From Acidimicrobiaceae bacterium (lineage in GTDB: Bacteria; Actinomycetota; Acidimicrobiia; Acidimicrobiales; Bog-793): DNA of 23,185 bases. Position numbers and translations under genes: made by a program. The DNA lies in assembly GCA_025463965.1 (NCBI GenBank), contig JAODBN010000083.1, positions 1 to 23,185 of the forward strand, read 5' to 3'. How positions within the stretch are numbered: position 1 is the first letter of the stretch; every line of letters starts with the position of its first letter. This document shows, piece by piece, positions 6,545-13,158 of the stretch. Below the pieces are notes generated by a model that saw nothing but the letters and a program-made list of their open reading frames with translations, did not search any database and was not told the DNA's origin.

Positions 6545-8026
6545 ATGTATGGTGCCGTGTCTCAGCTGAACGAAGCGCTCCTCCACACGCTGCCGAAGGA
6601 GGTCGACCCACCTCGCTATGACCGCTCGCGGGTCGAAAGCGGCGTAGTCCATTTCGGCGTTGGACACTTTCACCGGGCGCATCAAGCGGTGTACTTCGAT
6701 GATCTTTTGCGCCTAGGCAGGGCGCAATGGGGTATCTGTGGCGTCGGGATCAGAGCGAGCAGCGAGCGGGTGCGCTCGACGCTGGGTCCGCAGGACTGGC
6801 TGTACACCGTCACCGAGAAGTTCGCCTCGGGACAGTACGAGAGCCGGATTATCGGCTCGTTGATTGAGTTCTTGACGCCAGTCGACGGTACCGAGGCGAT
6901 CGTCGCCAAGATTGCGGATCCTGCCACCCAAGTCGTATCGCTGACCGTGACGGAGGGTGGATACGGGCTCGACCCGGCGAGCGGCGAGTTCACGGGCCAA
7001 GGTGAACTCGTTCAGGCCGATTTGCGAGGAGAGTCCGCGCGCTCGTGGATCGGGCTGCTACTGCAGGCCATCGCAAAGAGGAAGGCGAGCGGGCTCGGCG
7101 GCCTCACGGTCGTTTCATGCGACAATATCGTCGGCAACGGTCACGCGGCCAAGGCCGCGGTTCTCGGATACGCCGCTCTCCGCGCTCCCGATCTCTCGTC
7201 ATTTGTCGAGGACGAGCTCGCTTTTCCGAACTCGATGGTCGACCGCGTGGTCCCCGCTACTACCGGCGCGGACGAGGCGTACCTCGAGAAGCGCTTCGGG
7301 TACCTCGACGCGTGGCCGGTTACCTGCGAGCCGGTGAGCTACTGGGTGCTCGAGGACCAGTTCTCAGCCGGGCGTCCACCGCTCGAAGATGTCGGCGTGG
7401 AGATGGTTGGTGACGTCCGGCCCTATGAGAAGATGAAGCTGCGCATCGCTAACGGAGCCCATCAGTGCCTGTGCTACTTCGGGTCACTGCTGGGCTATCG
7501 CTTTGTGCACGAGGCAATCGCCGATCCGGACATCAAGGCGATGTTGCTCCGCTATTTCCGGGAGGAAGCTGTCCCTACCCTCGAGCGCGTCCCCGGGCTC
7601 GACACCGACGCCTTTGCGCTCAGCGTGCTGGAGCGCTTCGGCAATCCCGAGATATCAGACCCTCTCTCGCGCATCTGCGAGGACTCGACGGATCGGCTGC
7701 CGAAGTTTCTCCTACCCGTCGTCGCTGATCAGGTCCGTCTCGGTGGTCCCATCGAGGTAGGTACGGGGGTCATCGCCAGCTGGGCTCGCTTCCTCGAGGG
7801 GACCGATGAGCGAGGACGAAGGCTCGATGTCAAAGACCCGCGGCGCGCTCGGCTCCTTGTCGCTGCGCGCCGACAGGCGGGACGCCCTACGGCGCTCATC
7901 GATGAGGCGGGCATCTTCGGTGATCTCGCGAGTTCGACCGCCTTTCGCTCCGCCTATGTCCAGGCTCTGGACACGCTGCGACGCTCGGGGGCACGCGGTC
8001 TGCTTTCGATACTCGGGGAACGCTAA
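6545..8026 (+). CDS. Long-chain polyol dehydrogenase, mannitol dehydrogenase family (copy 1)
   Basis: 493 aa, the usual length for mannitol 2-dehydrogenase/fructuronate reductase relatives. The N-terminal Rossmann region shows VVHFGVGHFHRAHQAVY (34-50), a family hallmark. The active site is the motif K-x5-N-x2-H: Lys298, Asn303, His306 in KLRIANGAH, matching the Lys/Asn/His triad known from Pseudomonas mannitol 2-dehydrogenase. NAD(P)-dependent oxidation of a polyol (mannitol, arabitol, sorbitol) to a ketose, or the matching hexuronate reaction, is expected in the cytosol; the substrate cannot be chosen from sequence. ATG 6545 is used; a GTG four codons later is an alternative. It follows the transporter genes, so it probably acts on the imported compound. 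Its stop codon directly abuts the next gene. Confidence 0.92.
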   Translation: MYGAVSQLNEALLHTLPKEVDPPRYDRSRVESGVVHFGVGHFHRAHQAVYFDDLLRLGRAQWGICGVGIRASSERVRSTLGPQDWLYTVTEKFASGQYESRIIGSLIEFLTPVDGTEAIVAKIADPATQVVSLTVTEGGYGLDPASGEFTGQGELVQADLRGESARSWIGLLLQAIAKRKASGLGGLTVVSCDNIVGNGHAAKAAVLGYAALRAPDLSSFVEDELAFPNSMVDRVVPATTGADEAYLEKRFGYLDAWPVTCEPVSYWVLEDQFSAGRPPLEDVGVEMVGDVRPYEKMKLRIANGAHQCLCYFGSLLGYRFVHEAIADPDIKAMLLRYFREEAVPTLERVPGLDTDAFALSVLERFGNPEISDPLSRICEDSTDRLPKFLLPVVADQVRLGGPIEVGTGVIASWARFLEGTDERGRRLDVKDPRRARLLVAARRQAGRPTALIDEAGIFGDLASSTAFRSAYVQALDTLRRSGARGLLSILGER

Positions 8027-9517
8027 ATGCCTGGACCGAGCGGAACGCAAGTCACCGCACTGAATGAGGCGAGCCTGGTCGACCTCTCCGATCGGATGGC
8101 GATCCCCGGCTATCAGCGCTCGCAGGTCCGCCCGGGGATCGTGCACCTCGGGGTGGGCGGTTTCCACCGCGCCCACCAGGCTTTCTACCTCGATCGCTTG
8201 ATGAACCTCGGCAAGGCGATGGACTGGGGGATCGTCGGGGTCGGGGTGCTTGCTCGCGACCGTCCGATGCGCGATGCGCTGCTCGCCCAAGACGAGCTGT
8301 ACTGCCTCGTGGAAAAGGCAAGCGCAGATGACTGGCGCGCTCGGGTAATCGGCTCGATGATCGGGTACCTCCTCGCGACCGATGACCCCGAGGCCGTCAT
8401 CGAACGACTCGCGCATCCGACCACTCGTATCGTCTCGCTCACTATCACCGAAGCGGGATACCACGTCGGCCTCGACGGGTCCTTCGACGTCTCCGCTCCG
8501 GAGATCGCCCATGACCTCGAGAGGCGCGCAGCTCCGGCCACCGTGTTCGGCTTGGTGGTCGAGGCAGTGCGCCGTCGCCGCCAGCGAGGCCTCGGAGGCG
8601 TTACCGTCGTGTCCTGCGACAACCTTCAAGGAAACGGGGGAGTGGCCCGCACGGCCTTTCGGACGTTCGCGTCGCACATCGATCTCGACCTCGCCCGCTG
8701 GATGGACGAGGAGATGCGCTTCCCGAACTCGATGGTCGACCGCATCACGCCCGTGACCACCGACGCCGACCGCCGTGCACTCGCGGATCGCTTCGGCGTG
8801 ACCGACCGTTGGCCCGTCGTCTGCGAGCCGTTCGTGCAATGGATCCTTGAGGACGAGTTCGCTAGTGGTCGCCCAGCGCTCGAAGCTGTCGGGGTTCAAT
8901 TGGTTGAGGACGTCGCGCCCTATGAGCTCATGAAGCTGCGCCTGCTCAACGCGGGCCATCAACTCCTTGCCTACGCCGGCAGTCTGGCCGGCTACCGCCT
9001 GGTGCACGAGGCTGCCGGTGATCCGCTGTTCTCGAGATTCCTCGCCGGCTACATGCGTCAGGAGGCGCTACCCACGCTTTTGCCAGTCGAGGGCATCGAT
9101 CTGCGGGAGTACTGCGCCGAGCTGCTGGTGCGCTTTGCGAATCCGGGAGTCGGCGACACCCTTTCTCGGCTCGCCGCCAACGCCTCTGACCTCATCCCGA
9201 AGTTTGTGCTGCCCGTGGTGCGCCACCAGCTGGCACACGGGGGGCCATTCGATCGTTGTGCCACCACGGTTGCCTGCTGGGCGCGCTATGTGATGTCAGT
9301 CGACGACCAAGGTGAGCCGATCGCCCTGAACGACCGCAACGCGGAGCGGTTGCGCTCGGCTGCCCGCTCAGAGGAATCCGAACCCGGCAGTTTCCTGCGC
9401 CAACCGGAGATCTTCGGTGAGCTGGGCGAGGACGAGCGTTTCCAGGACGCGTACCTGAGGGCGTTGACGTCCCTACGAACCCGTGGCGTGCGCCCGACGC
9501 TGGAGGCCATTGCTTAG
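8027..9517 (+). CDS. Long-chain polyol dehydrogenase, mannitol dehydrogenase family (copy 2)
   Basis: 496 aa and plainly homologous to the preceding gene along its whole length (for example IVHLGVGGFHRAHQAFYLD versus VVHFGVGHFHRAHQAVYFD, and YRLVHEA versus YRFVHEA). The catalytic triad is Lys303, Asn308, His311 in KLRLLNAGH. The ATG is the base after the TAA of copy 1, so translation by termination-reinitiation is likely. Divergence outside the core, such as the C-terminal third, argues for different substrates rather than a recent duplication: one could act on the imported polyol and the other on a second polyol or a uronate. Last gene of the operon. No strong terminator follows; a 5-bp hairpin (9547-9561) is the only candidate. 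Confidence 0.92.
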   Translation: MPGPSGTQVTALNEASLVDLSDRMAIPGYQRSQVRPGIVHLGVGGFHRAHQAFYLDRLMNLGKAMDWGIVGVGVLARDRPMRDALLAQDELYCLVEKASADDWRARVIGSMIGYLLATDDPEAVIERLAHPTTRIVSLTITEAGYHVGLDGSFDVSAPEIAHDLERRAAPATVFGLVVEAVRRRRQRGLGGVTVVSCDNLQGNGGVARTAFRTFASHIDLDLARWMDEEMRFPNSMVDRITPVTTDADRRALADRFGVTDRWPVVCEPFVQWILEDEFASGRPALEAVGVQLVEDVAPYELMKLRLLNAGHQLLAYAGSLAGYRLVHEAAGDPLFSRFLAGYMRQEALPTLLPVEGIDLREYCAELLVRFANPGVGDTLSRLAANASDLIPKFVLPVVRHQLAHGGPFDRCATTVACWARYVMSVDDQGEPIALNDRNAERLRSAARSEESEPGSFLRQPEIFGELGEDERFQDAYLRALTSLRTRGVRPTLEAIA

Positions 9518-9843
9518 GCCCGGAGCGGTTAGTCGTTATCGACAACCGGCATGCTGTGCCGACCGAAGAGCCCATGTCCGCGATGAGCGCTTCTTCACGG
9601 GTAGGCACCATCCTTTCGCCCAGCCGAATCAGCACGAGGGATGCCTCATCAGGCAGGCATTCCTGCAAATGTGGCGAGAGGCTGATCGGCGCCGGTAGCT
9701 TGACCGTGGCTAGACAGTGAGCCGCCCGCCGACCCCTCGGCGAGGTGCGTGTTTGGCTGCGTCTCCGATTCGGAACGCTCTGTCCTTTCCTCTCGCGCCC
9801 GTCGGGTCGGCCTTGTGAACGGTCCGAGGCAACGGAGGTAAGG
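9518..9843. other. 326-base intergenic stretch between the polyol operon and the STAS operon
   Basis: It contains a short inverted repeat CGGCA/TGCCG (9547-9561), a weak terminator candidate for the polyol operon. The minus strand of ~9535-9712 can be read without stops and gives a protein-like passage (HLQECLPDEASLVLIRLGER), but there is no start or ribosome-binding site I trust. No convincing promoter for the STAS operon was found; the GGAGG ribosome-binding site at its right end belongs to the next gene. Confidence 0.5.
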
Positions 9844-10365
9844 GTGCACGAGAGTACGGCGCAGGGAATTGCTCCGGGACTTGGTGTCGAGGTGCGACGC
9901 GACTTCCGACCCGTGGTAGTGCGCGTCGTCGGCGAGGTGGACCTCGCGAATGCCTCGGCCTTGCGCTGGGTGCTCGTGGACCTCATCGCCGACGGGGAGA
10001 ACCAGCTCACCGTCGACCTCGAGGAAGTGAGTTTCATTGACCTTTGCGGTCTCCGGGTACTTCGACGCATCGGCCGGCACCTCACAGAGCACGACGGAAG
10101 CCTCCTCCTGCACCGTCCCAGTCGAGCGGTGACCCGTATCATCGGGCTGGTAGAGCCCGACTGGGCGCCACTGCCCTGGCATACCGAAGCCTGGACGTCC
10201 GGCCCCAAGTCGTCGGGTGCCTTCGTGGCGGCGCACCTGCAGCGCTCCGAGCTTGCCTGGACTCGACCTGTCGAGACGCCCAGAGCGTGTGGGTTGGCCG
10301 CACGACAATGCCGACAGCATTCCACGCCGGCTATGAGGGCCGATCGTTCCGGGCGACAGATGTGA
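9844..10365 (+). CDS. STAS-domain protein, anti-sigma-factor antagonist-like, lacking the phosphorylatable serine
   Basis: 173 aa from GTG 9844, chosen because GGAGG stands 5-6 bases upstream. Residues ~15-105 form a STAS domain (VVVRVVGEVDLANASALRWVL, then LTVDLEEVSFIDLCGLRVL). In SpoIIAA/RsbV proteins the central motif is D-S-(S/T/A)-G-L and the serine is phosphorylated by the anti-sigma kinase. Here it is Asp66-Leu67-Cys68-Gly69-Leu70, so this protein cannot be switched off in the usual way. A ~65-residue Pro/Arg-rich C-terminal tail of unknown function follows. Its stop overlaps the next start (GTGA), so the three genes 9844-11092 are coupled. Likely a partner-switching component in the cytosol; a permanently active antagonist or a scaffold is inference. 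Confidence 0.8.
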   Translation: MHESTAQGIAPGLGVEVRRDFRPVVVRVVGEVDLANASALRWVLVDLIADGENQLTVDLEEVSFIDLCGLRVLRRIGRHLTEHDGSLLLHRPSRAVTRIIGLVEPDWAPLPWHTEAWTSGPKSSGAFVAAHLQRSELAWTRPVETPRACGLAARQCRQHSTPAMRADRSGRQM

Positions 10366-10724
10366 ACGTGTCCCGATCCGAGCAGCGTAAGGGCCCAGAC
10401 CAGCAAATCGACGACGAGCGATTTCTCGTCCTGGACTCCTGTCACAGCACCTGGCTGTTCGATCAGGTCCTCCAGTGCTTTGCGCGGGTGCTGAAGGCAG
10501 GGGGTGCCCATTCCTCGGTTGCAACAGCGTGGCGTCAGTACGACCACCTTCTTGTGGACTCGAGCTCGGACGCGTTTCTTGTTTTCCTCGACTCCTCAGG
10601 CACTCGGGTGATCCGCTCATGGCGCCACACTGCTCGCTGCGAACAATGTGGCGGCGAGCCCACCGCAGAGCTGCCTGTCGCAGAGCTGCGGCGGGCGCTT
10701 AACGCGAATGCTGTGCTCAGATGA
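10362..10724 (+). CDS. Unknown small protein between two STAS genes, with a C-x2-C motif
   Basis: 120 aa from GTG 10362, which overlaps the upstream stop; a second GTG two codons later (10368) is equally possible. I do not recognise a named family, although a segment like LDSCHSTWLFDQVLQCFARVL resembles hypothetical proteins I associate with actinobacteria. Visible features: LDSCHSTWLFD near residue 30, an aromatic/charged middle (AWRQYDHLLVDSSSDAFLVFLD), and a C-terminal HTARCEQCGGE, whose His and Cys residues could bind metal or form a disulfide. No signal peptide or membrane span. It starts and ends in 4-base overlaps with the flanking STAS genes, strong evidence that it is real and works with them. 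A role in the sigma-factor switch is inference from position only. Confidence 0.7.
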   Translation: MNVSRSEQRKGPDQQIDDERFLVLDSCHSTWLFDQVLQCFARVLKAGGAHSSVATAWRQYDHLLVDSSSDAFLVFLDSSGTRVIRSWRHTARCEQCGGEPTAELPVAELRRALNANAVLR

Positions 10725-11092
10725 TGGAGGACGCTTCATCGGAACTTGTTGTCCCCGACGGTGAAGGTGAGTCGTTTTCGGCCTTCAATGTCCACCTCGA
10801 TGGCACCGCGGTGATGGTTCTGCGTGGGCAACTCGACATGCGCGGCGCGGAGCTGCTTCGCGACGCCATGGACGGACTGGTCAGGACGGGGCCTCCAGCG
10901 GTGATTCTCGATCTCTCCGATCTCAGCTTTCTCGACTCGGCCGGCCTCGCAGCCTTGATTCGGGCGCATCGCGAAATCAGCCGGCAGGATCGCCGCCTGA
11001 TATTGCGATGGCCGGAGGCCCAACCGCTCGGGGTCCTCGAGCTAAGCGGCGCGCTCGACTTCCTGCACATTGAGGTCGAGCGGGACATCTGA
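10721..11092 (+). CDS. STAS-domain anti-sigma-factor antagonist (RsbV/SpoIIAA type)
   Basis: 123 aa; the ATG at 10721 overlaps the TGA of the preceding gene (ATGA). Nearly the whole protein is a STAS domain: AVMVLRGQLDMRGAELLRDAM (30-50), then AVILDLSDLSFLDSAGLAAL. The conserved phosphorylation site is intact as Asp72-Ser73-Ala74-Gly75-Leu76. In known systems the unphosphorylated form binds the anti-sigma kinase and frees a stress or developmental sigma factor; phosphorylation of the serine reverses this. No kinase or sigma gene is in the window. The pairing with an upstream STAS protein that lacks this serine is notable. Confidence 0.9.
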   Translation: MMEDASSELVVPDGEGESFSAFNVHLDGTAVMVLRGQLDMRGAELLRDAMDGLVRTGPPAVILDLSDLSFLDSAGLAALIRAHREISRQDRRLILRWPEAQPLGVLELSGALDFLHIEVERDI

Positions 11093-11124
11093 CGCTAGAG
11101 AGCAGTCCATACCGCCACAGCACC

Positions 11125-11149
11125 GTTTTGGCCATGGGGCACCGGGTAA
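11125..11149 (+). promoter_or_regulatory. SigB/SigF-type promoter match (GTTT-N15-GGGTAA) before the formaldehyde-dehydrogenase-like gene
   Basis: GTTT (11125-11128), 15 bases, then GGGTAA (11144-11149). This fits the general-stress sigma consensus, and its 15-base spacing equals that of the match at 1295-1319. Transcription would begin near 11157, leaving a ~42-base leader with a GGGAGG ribosome-binding site before ATG 11199. It lies 33 bases after the last STAS gene. Confidence 0.6.
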
Positions 11150-11198
11150 TGCCGCGAGGCGGGGAGCACGAAGCATCGATCCAGAGCAGGGAGGCCAG

Positions 11199-12341
11199 AT
11201 GAAGGGCTTGGTGTATCGAGGGCCGCGCCAGGTTGCGGTCGAAGAGGTTGATGACGCGACCATCGAGGAGCCGCTCGACGCGGTCATCCGTATAACCACG
11301 ACCAACATCTGCGGCTCAGACTTGCATATGTATGAGGGTCGGACCTCTGTAGAGGAGGGCAAGGTTCTCGGTCACGAGAACATGGGAATCGTCGAGGCGG
11401 TCGGGCCGGCAGTCGGCCGGATCCGGGTCGGTGACCGGGTCTCCGTGCCATTCAACATCGCCTGCGGGACGTGCCGGAACTGCACCAGCGGATGGACCTC
11501 GTTCTGCCTGCGCACGAATCCCACCGAGGGCATGGATGGCGCCGCCTACGGCTACGCCAACATGGGTCCCTACGACGGTGGCCAAGCCGAGTTTCTGCGG
11601 GTGCCCTATGCCGACTTCAATCTTCTCTCGTTGCCCCCAGGCGATCAGTTCGAGCAGGACTTCGCCATGCTCAGCGATATCTTCCCGACCGGCTACCACG
11701 GAACCGAGCTCGCCGAGGTGAGCCCCGGAGACTCGGTGGCGGTGTTCGGTGCGGGGCCGGTCGGCCTCATGGCTGCGCACAGCGCCTTCCTGCGCGGCGC
11801 CTCCGAGGTCTTCGTCGTAGACAAGGAATCCGATCGACTCGACCTCGCGAAGCAGATCGATGCTCTGCCCATCGACTTGTCCGCCGGTAATCCTGTCGAA
11901 CAGATCATGGACCAGACGCACGGCCGCGGGGTGGACTGCGGCGTGGAAGCAGTCGGCTATCAGGCCCATGACGCCACAGGAGAGGAGCACCCGGAGCTGG
12001 TGCTTGACAACCTGGTGGAGGTGGTCCGCAGCACGGGAGCGATCGGCGTGGTCGGTGTGTACATGCCAAACGATCCAGGTGCGGCAAACGAGCAGGCCAA
12101 GCAAGGCCGCATCGGTTGGGAATACGGGACATTCTTCAGCAAGGGCCAGCGCATGGGTACTGGGCAAGCTCCGGTCAAGCGCTACAACCGCCAGCTACGC
12201 GACCTGATCATCGACGGCCGGGCCAGGCCAAGCTTCATCGTCTCTCACGAGCTCAGTCTGGACGAGGCGCCAGCCGGATATGCGAACTTCGATGCGAGGC
12301 TTGACGGATGGACCAAGGTGCTCTTGCACCCTGGCCAATGA
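11199..12341 (+). CDS. Glutathione-independent formaldehyde dehydrogenase-like zinc MDR enzyme
   Basis: 380 aa from ATG 11199, six bases after a GGGAGG ribosome-binding site. Catalytic zinc ligands: Cys38 (ICGSDLH) and His59-Glu60 (LGHENMG). Structural zinc: Cys89, Cys92, Cys95, Cys103. The Rossmann nucleotide-binding motif is GAGPVGLMAA. The later block GVDCGVEAVGYQAHD, the insertion with ELVLDNLVEVVRSTGAIGVVGVYM, and WEYGTFFSKGQRMGTGQAPVKRYN are characteristic of the Pseudomonas putida FdhA (formaldehyde dehydrogenase/dismutase) subgroup, which binds NAD tightly and needs no thiol cofactor. It likely detoxifies formaldehyde or other aldehydes. A SigB/SigF-like promoter suggests stress induction. 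It ends at a strong hairpin (12364-12391). Confidence 0.9.
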   Translation: MKGLVYRGPRQVAVEEVDDATIEEPLDAVIRITTTNICGSDLHMYEGRTSVEEGKVLGHENMGIVEAVGPAVGRIRVGDRVSVPFNIACGTCRNCTSGWTSFCLRTNPTEGMDGAAYGYANMGPYDGGQAEFLRVPYADFNLLSLPPGDQFEQDFAMLSDIFPTGYHGTELAEVSPGDSVAVFGAGPVGLMAAHSAFLRGASEVFVVDKESDRLDLAKQIDALPIDLSAGNPVEQIMDQTHGRGVDCGVEAVGYQAHDATGEEHPELVLDNLVEVVRSTGAIGVVGVYMPNDPGAANEQAKQGRIGWEYGTFFSKGQRMGTGQAPVKRYNRQLRDLIIDGRARPSFIVSHELSLDEAPAGYANFDARLDGWTKVLLHPGQ

Positions 12342-12363
12342 CGGATTAGGCGTCGCTCCGGCA

Positions 12364-12391
12364 ACCGCCGCCTTGTTCTTTGGGCGGTGGT
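12364..12391. terminator. Hairpin between convergent genes, likely bidirectional terminator
   Basis: ACCGCCGCC (12364-12372) pairs with GGCGGTGGT (12383-12391) over nine pairs, one of them G-T, around a 10-base loop. No T-run follows on either strand, as is common in high-GC genomes. It lies 22 bases after the dehydrogenase stop and 78 bases beyond the stop of the opposing VOC gene. Confidence 0.55.
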
Positions 12392-12469
12392 ACGACTCGC
12401 CCTGATGTGAGGAATGGAAAGGGCGGGCGCCGGCAGCCGAAGCGTCGGGCCCTTCGTAGCCTCATCGCT

Positions 12470-12838
12470 TCAACCGCGGGCAGGGATCTCTTGTAGCGCC
12501 CATCTGTTGCCGTCAGGGTCACCGAAGAACACAAAGCGCCCCCAGTCGAACGCTTGAACATCGCTCACCTCCACGCCGCGCTCGAGCAGCTCGGTGCGTG
12601 CGGTATCGACGTTCGGGACGACGATTTGCACCTGGGCGGTGCCTGGTGGAGATGTCGTGATCCCGGTGCCGAGGACGATCGAGCACGCCGAGCCCGGCGG
12701 TGTCAGCTGGATGAAGCGAAGCTCGTCGTTCACCGGGTAATCGTGGTCAGCGTTGAAGCCAACTTGCTCGGTGTAGAAGGACTTCGCTCGTTCCACGTCG
12801 GTCACGGGTATAGCGACGAGCTCGATCTTCCAGTCCAC
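12470..12838 (-). CDS. VOC-superfamily (glyoxalase/bleomycin-resistance-like) protein
   Basis: 122 aa from GTG 12838, chosen because AGGAG stands five bases upstream; a longer frame to 12958 exists but has no such signal and lacks conserved sequence. One VOC module made of two beta-alpha-beta units: WKIELVAIPVTDVERAKSFYTEQVGF at the N-terminus and FVFFGDPDGNRWALQEI at the C-terminus, the classic end block. The usual first metal ligand (His in the opening strand) is replaced, so it may not be a metal-dependent glyoxalase; VOC proteins also include dioxygenases, epimerases and drug-binding proteins. Single gene, convergent with the dehydrogenase to its left. Function cannot be assigned. Confidence 0.88.
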   Translation of the reverse strand: MDWKIELVAIPVTDVERAKSFYTEQVGFNADHDYPVNDELRFIQLTPPGSACSIVLGTGITTSPPGTAQVQIVVPNVDTARTELLERGVEVSDVQAFDWGRFVFFGDPDGNRWALQEIPARG

Positions 12839-13158
12839 ATTCGCTCCTCGGTCGTGGCGGAATCGGGTCTCCAAAAAACTACCCCTCATGACAGACGGAG
12901 ACCCCAATGCCGTGGAGGGATCGATCTCGGCCTCGGCCAACAGCGCATTCCATGCCATCTGGCAGGACGGCGAGCCATTTCAAGGCAGTGCCTCGGCAAT
13001 CGCTGTCCCGTATACCCGGACCCCTCCGGAGTCTGCTCTCCGTGACTGTGGGCATCGGATGAGGTGGGCCTGGCATCCACCTCGTCGAAGTTGCCCCTGC
13101 CTAACGTAGATGCCCGCGCGCCGCGTCTCCGGGCGAGGACGCGTCCGATGGGGGACCG
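12839..13158. other. 320-base divergent intergenic region
   Basis: It separates the VOC gene (minus) from the PrpD-type gene (plus), so promoters for both should lie here, but none matches a consensus well. A perfect 10-bp palindrome GGACGCGTCC occurs at 13136-13145, just upstream of the PrpD-type gene. A GGGGG ribosome-binding site for that gene is at its right end. Open frames in this stretch on both strands show no recognisable protein sequence. Confidence 0.5.

Noticed and set aside
7712..9007. 431-codon open frame on the minus strand
   Set aside because: It is antisense to the two polyol dehydrogenases, has low-complexity His/Arg/Asp composition and no recognisable domain; long antisense frames are expected at this GC content.
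9547..9561. CGGCA/TGCCG hairpin as a firm terminator for the polyol operon
   Set aside because: Only five base pairs and no T-run; kept only as a remark.
9192..10547. 451-codon open frame on the minus strand
   Set aside because: It overlaps the end of polyol dehydrogenase 2 and the first STAS gene in antisense, and shows no family motif apart from the short passage noted at 9535-9712.
12839..12958. N-terminal extension of the VOC protein to 12958
   Set aside because: The extension has no conserved sequence, while a good AGGAG signal stands right before GTG 12838 and VOC homology begins there.
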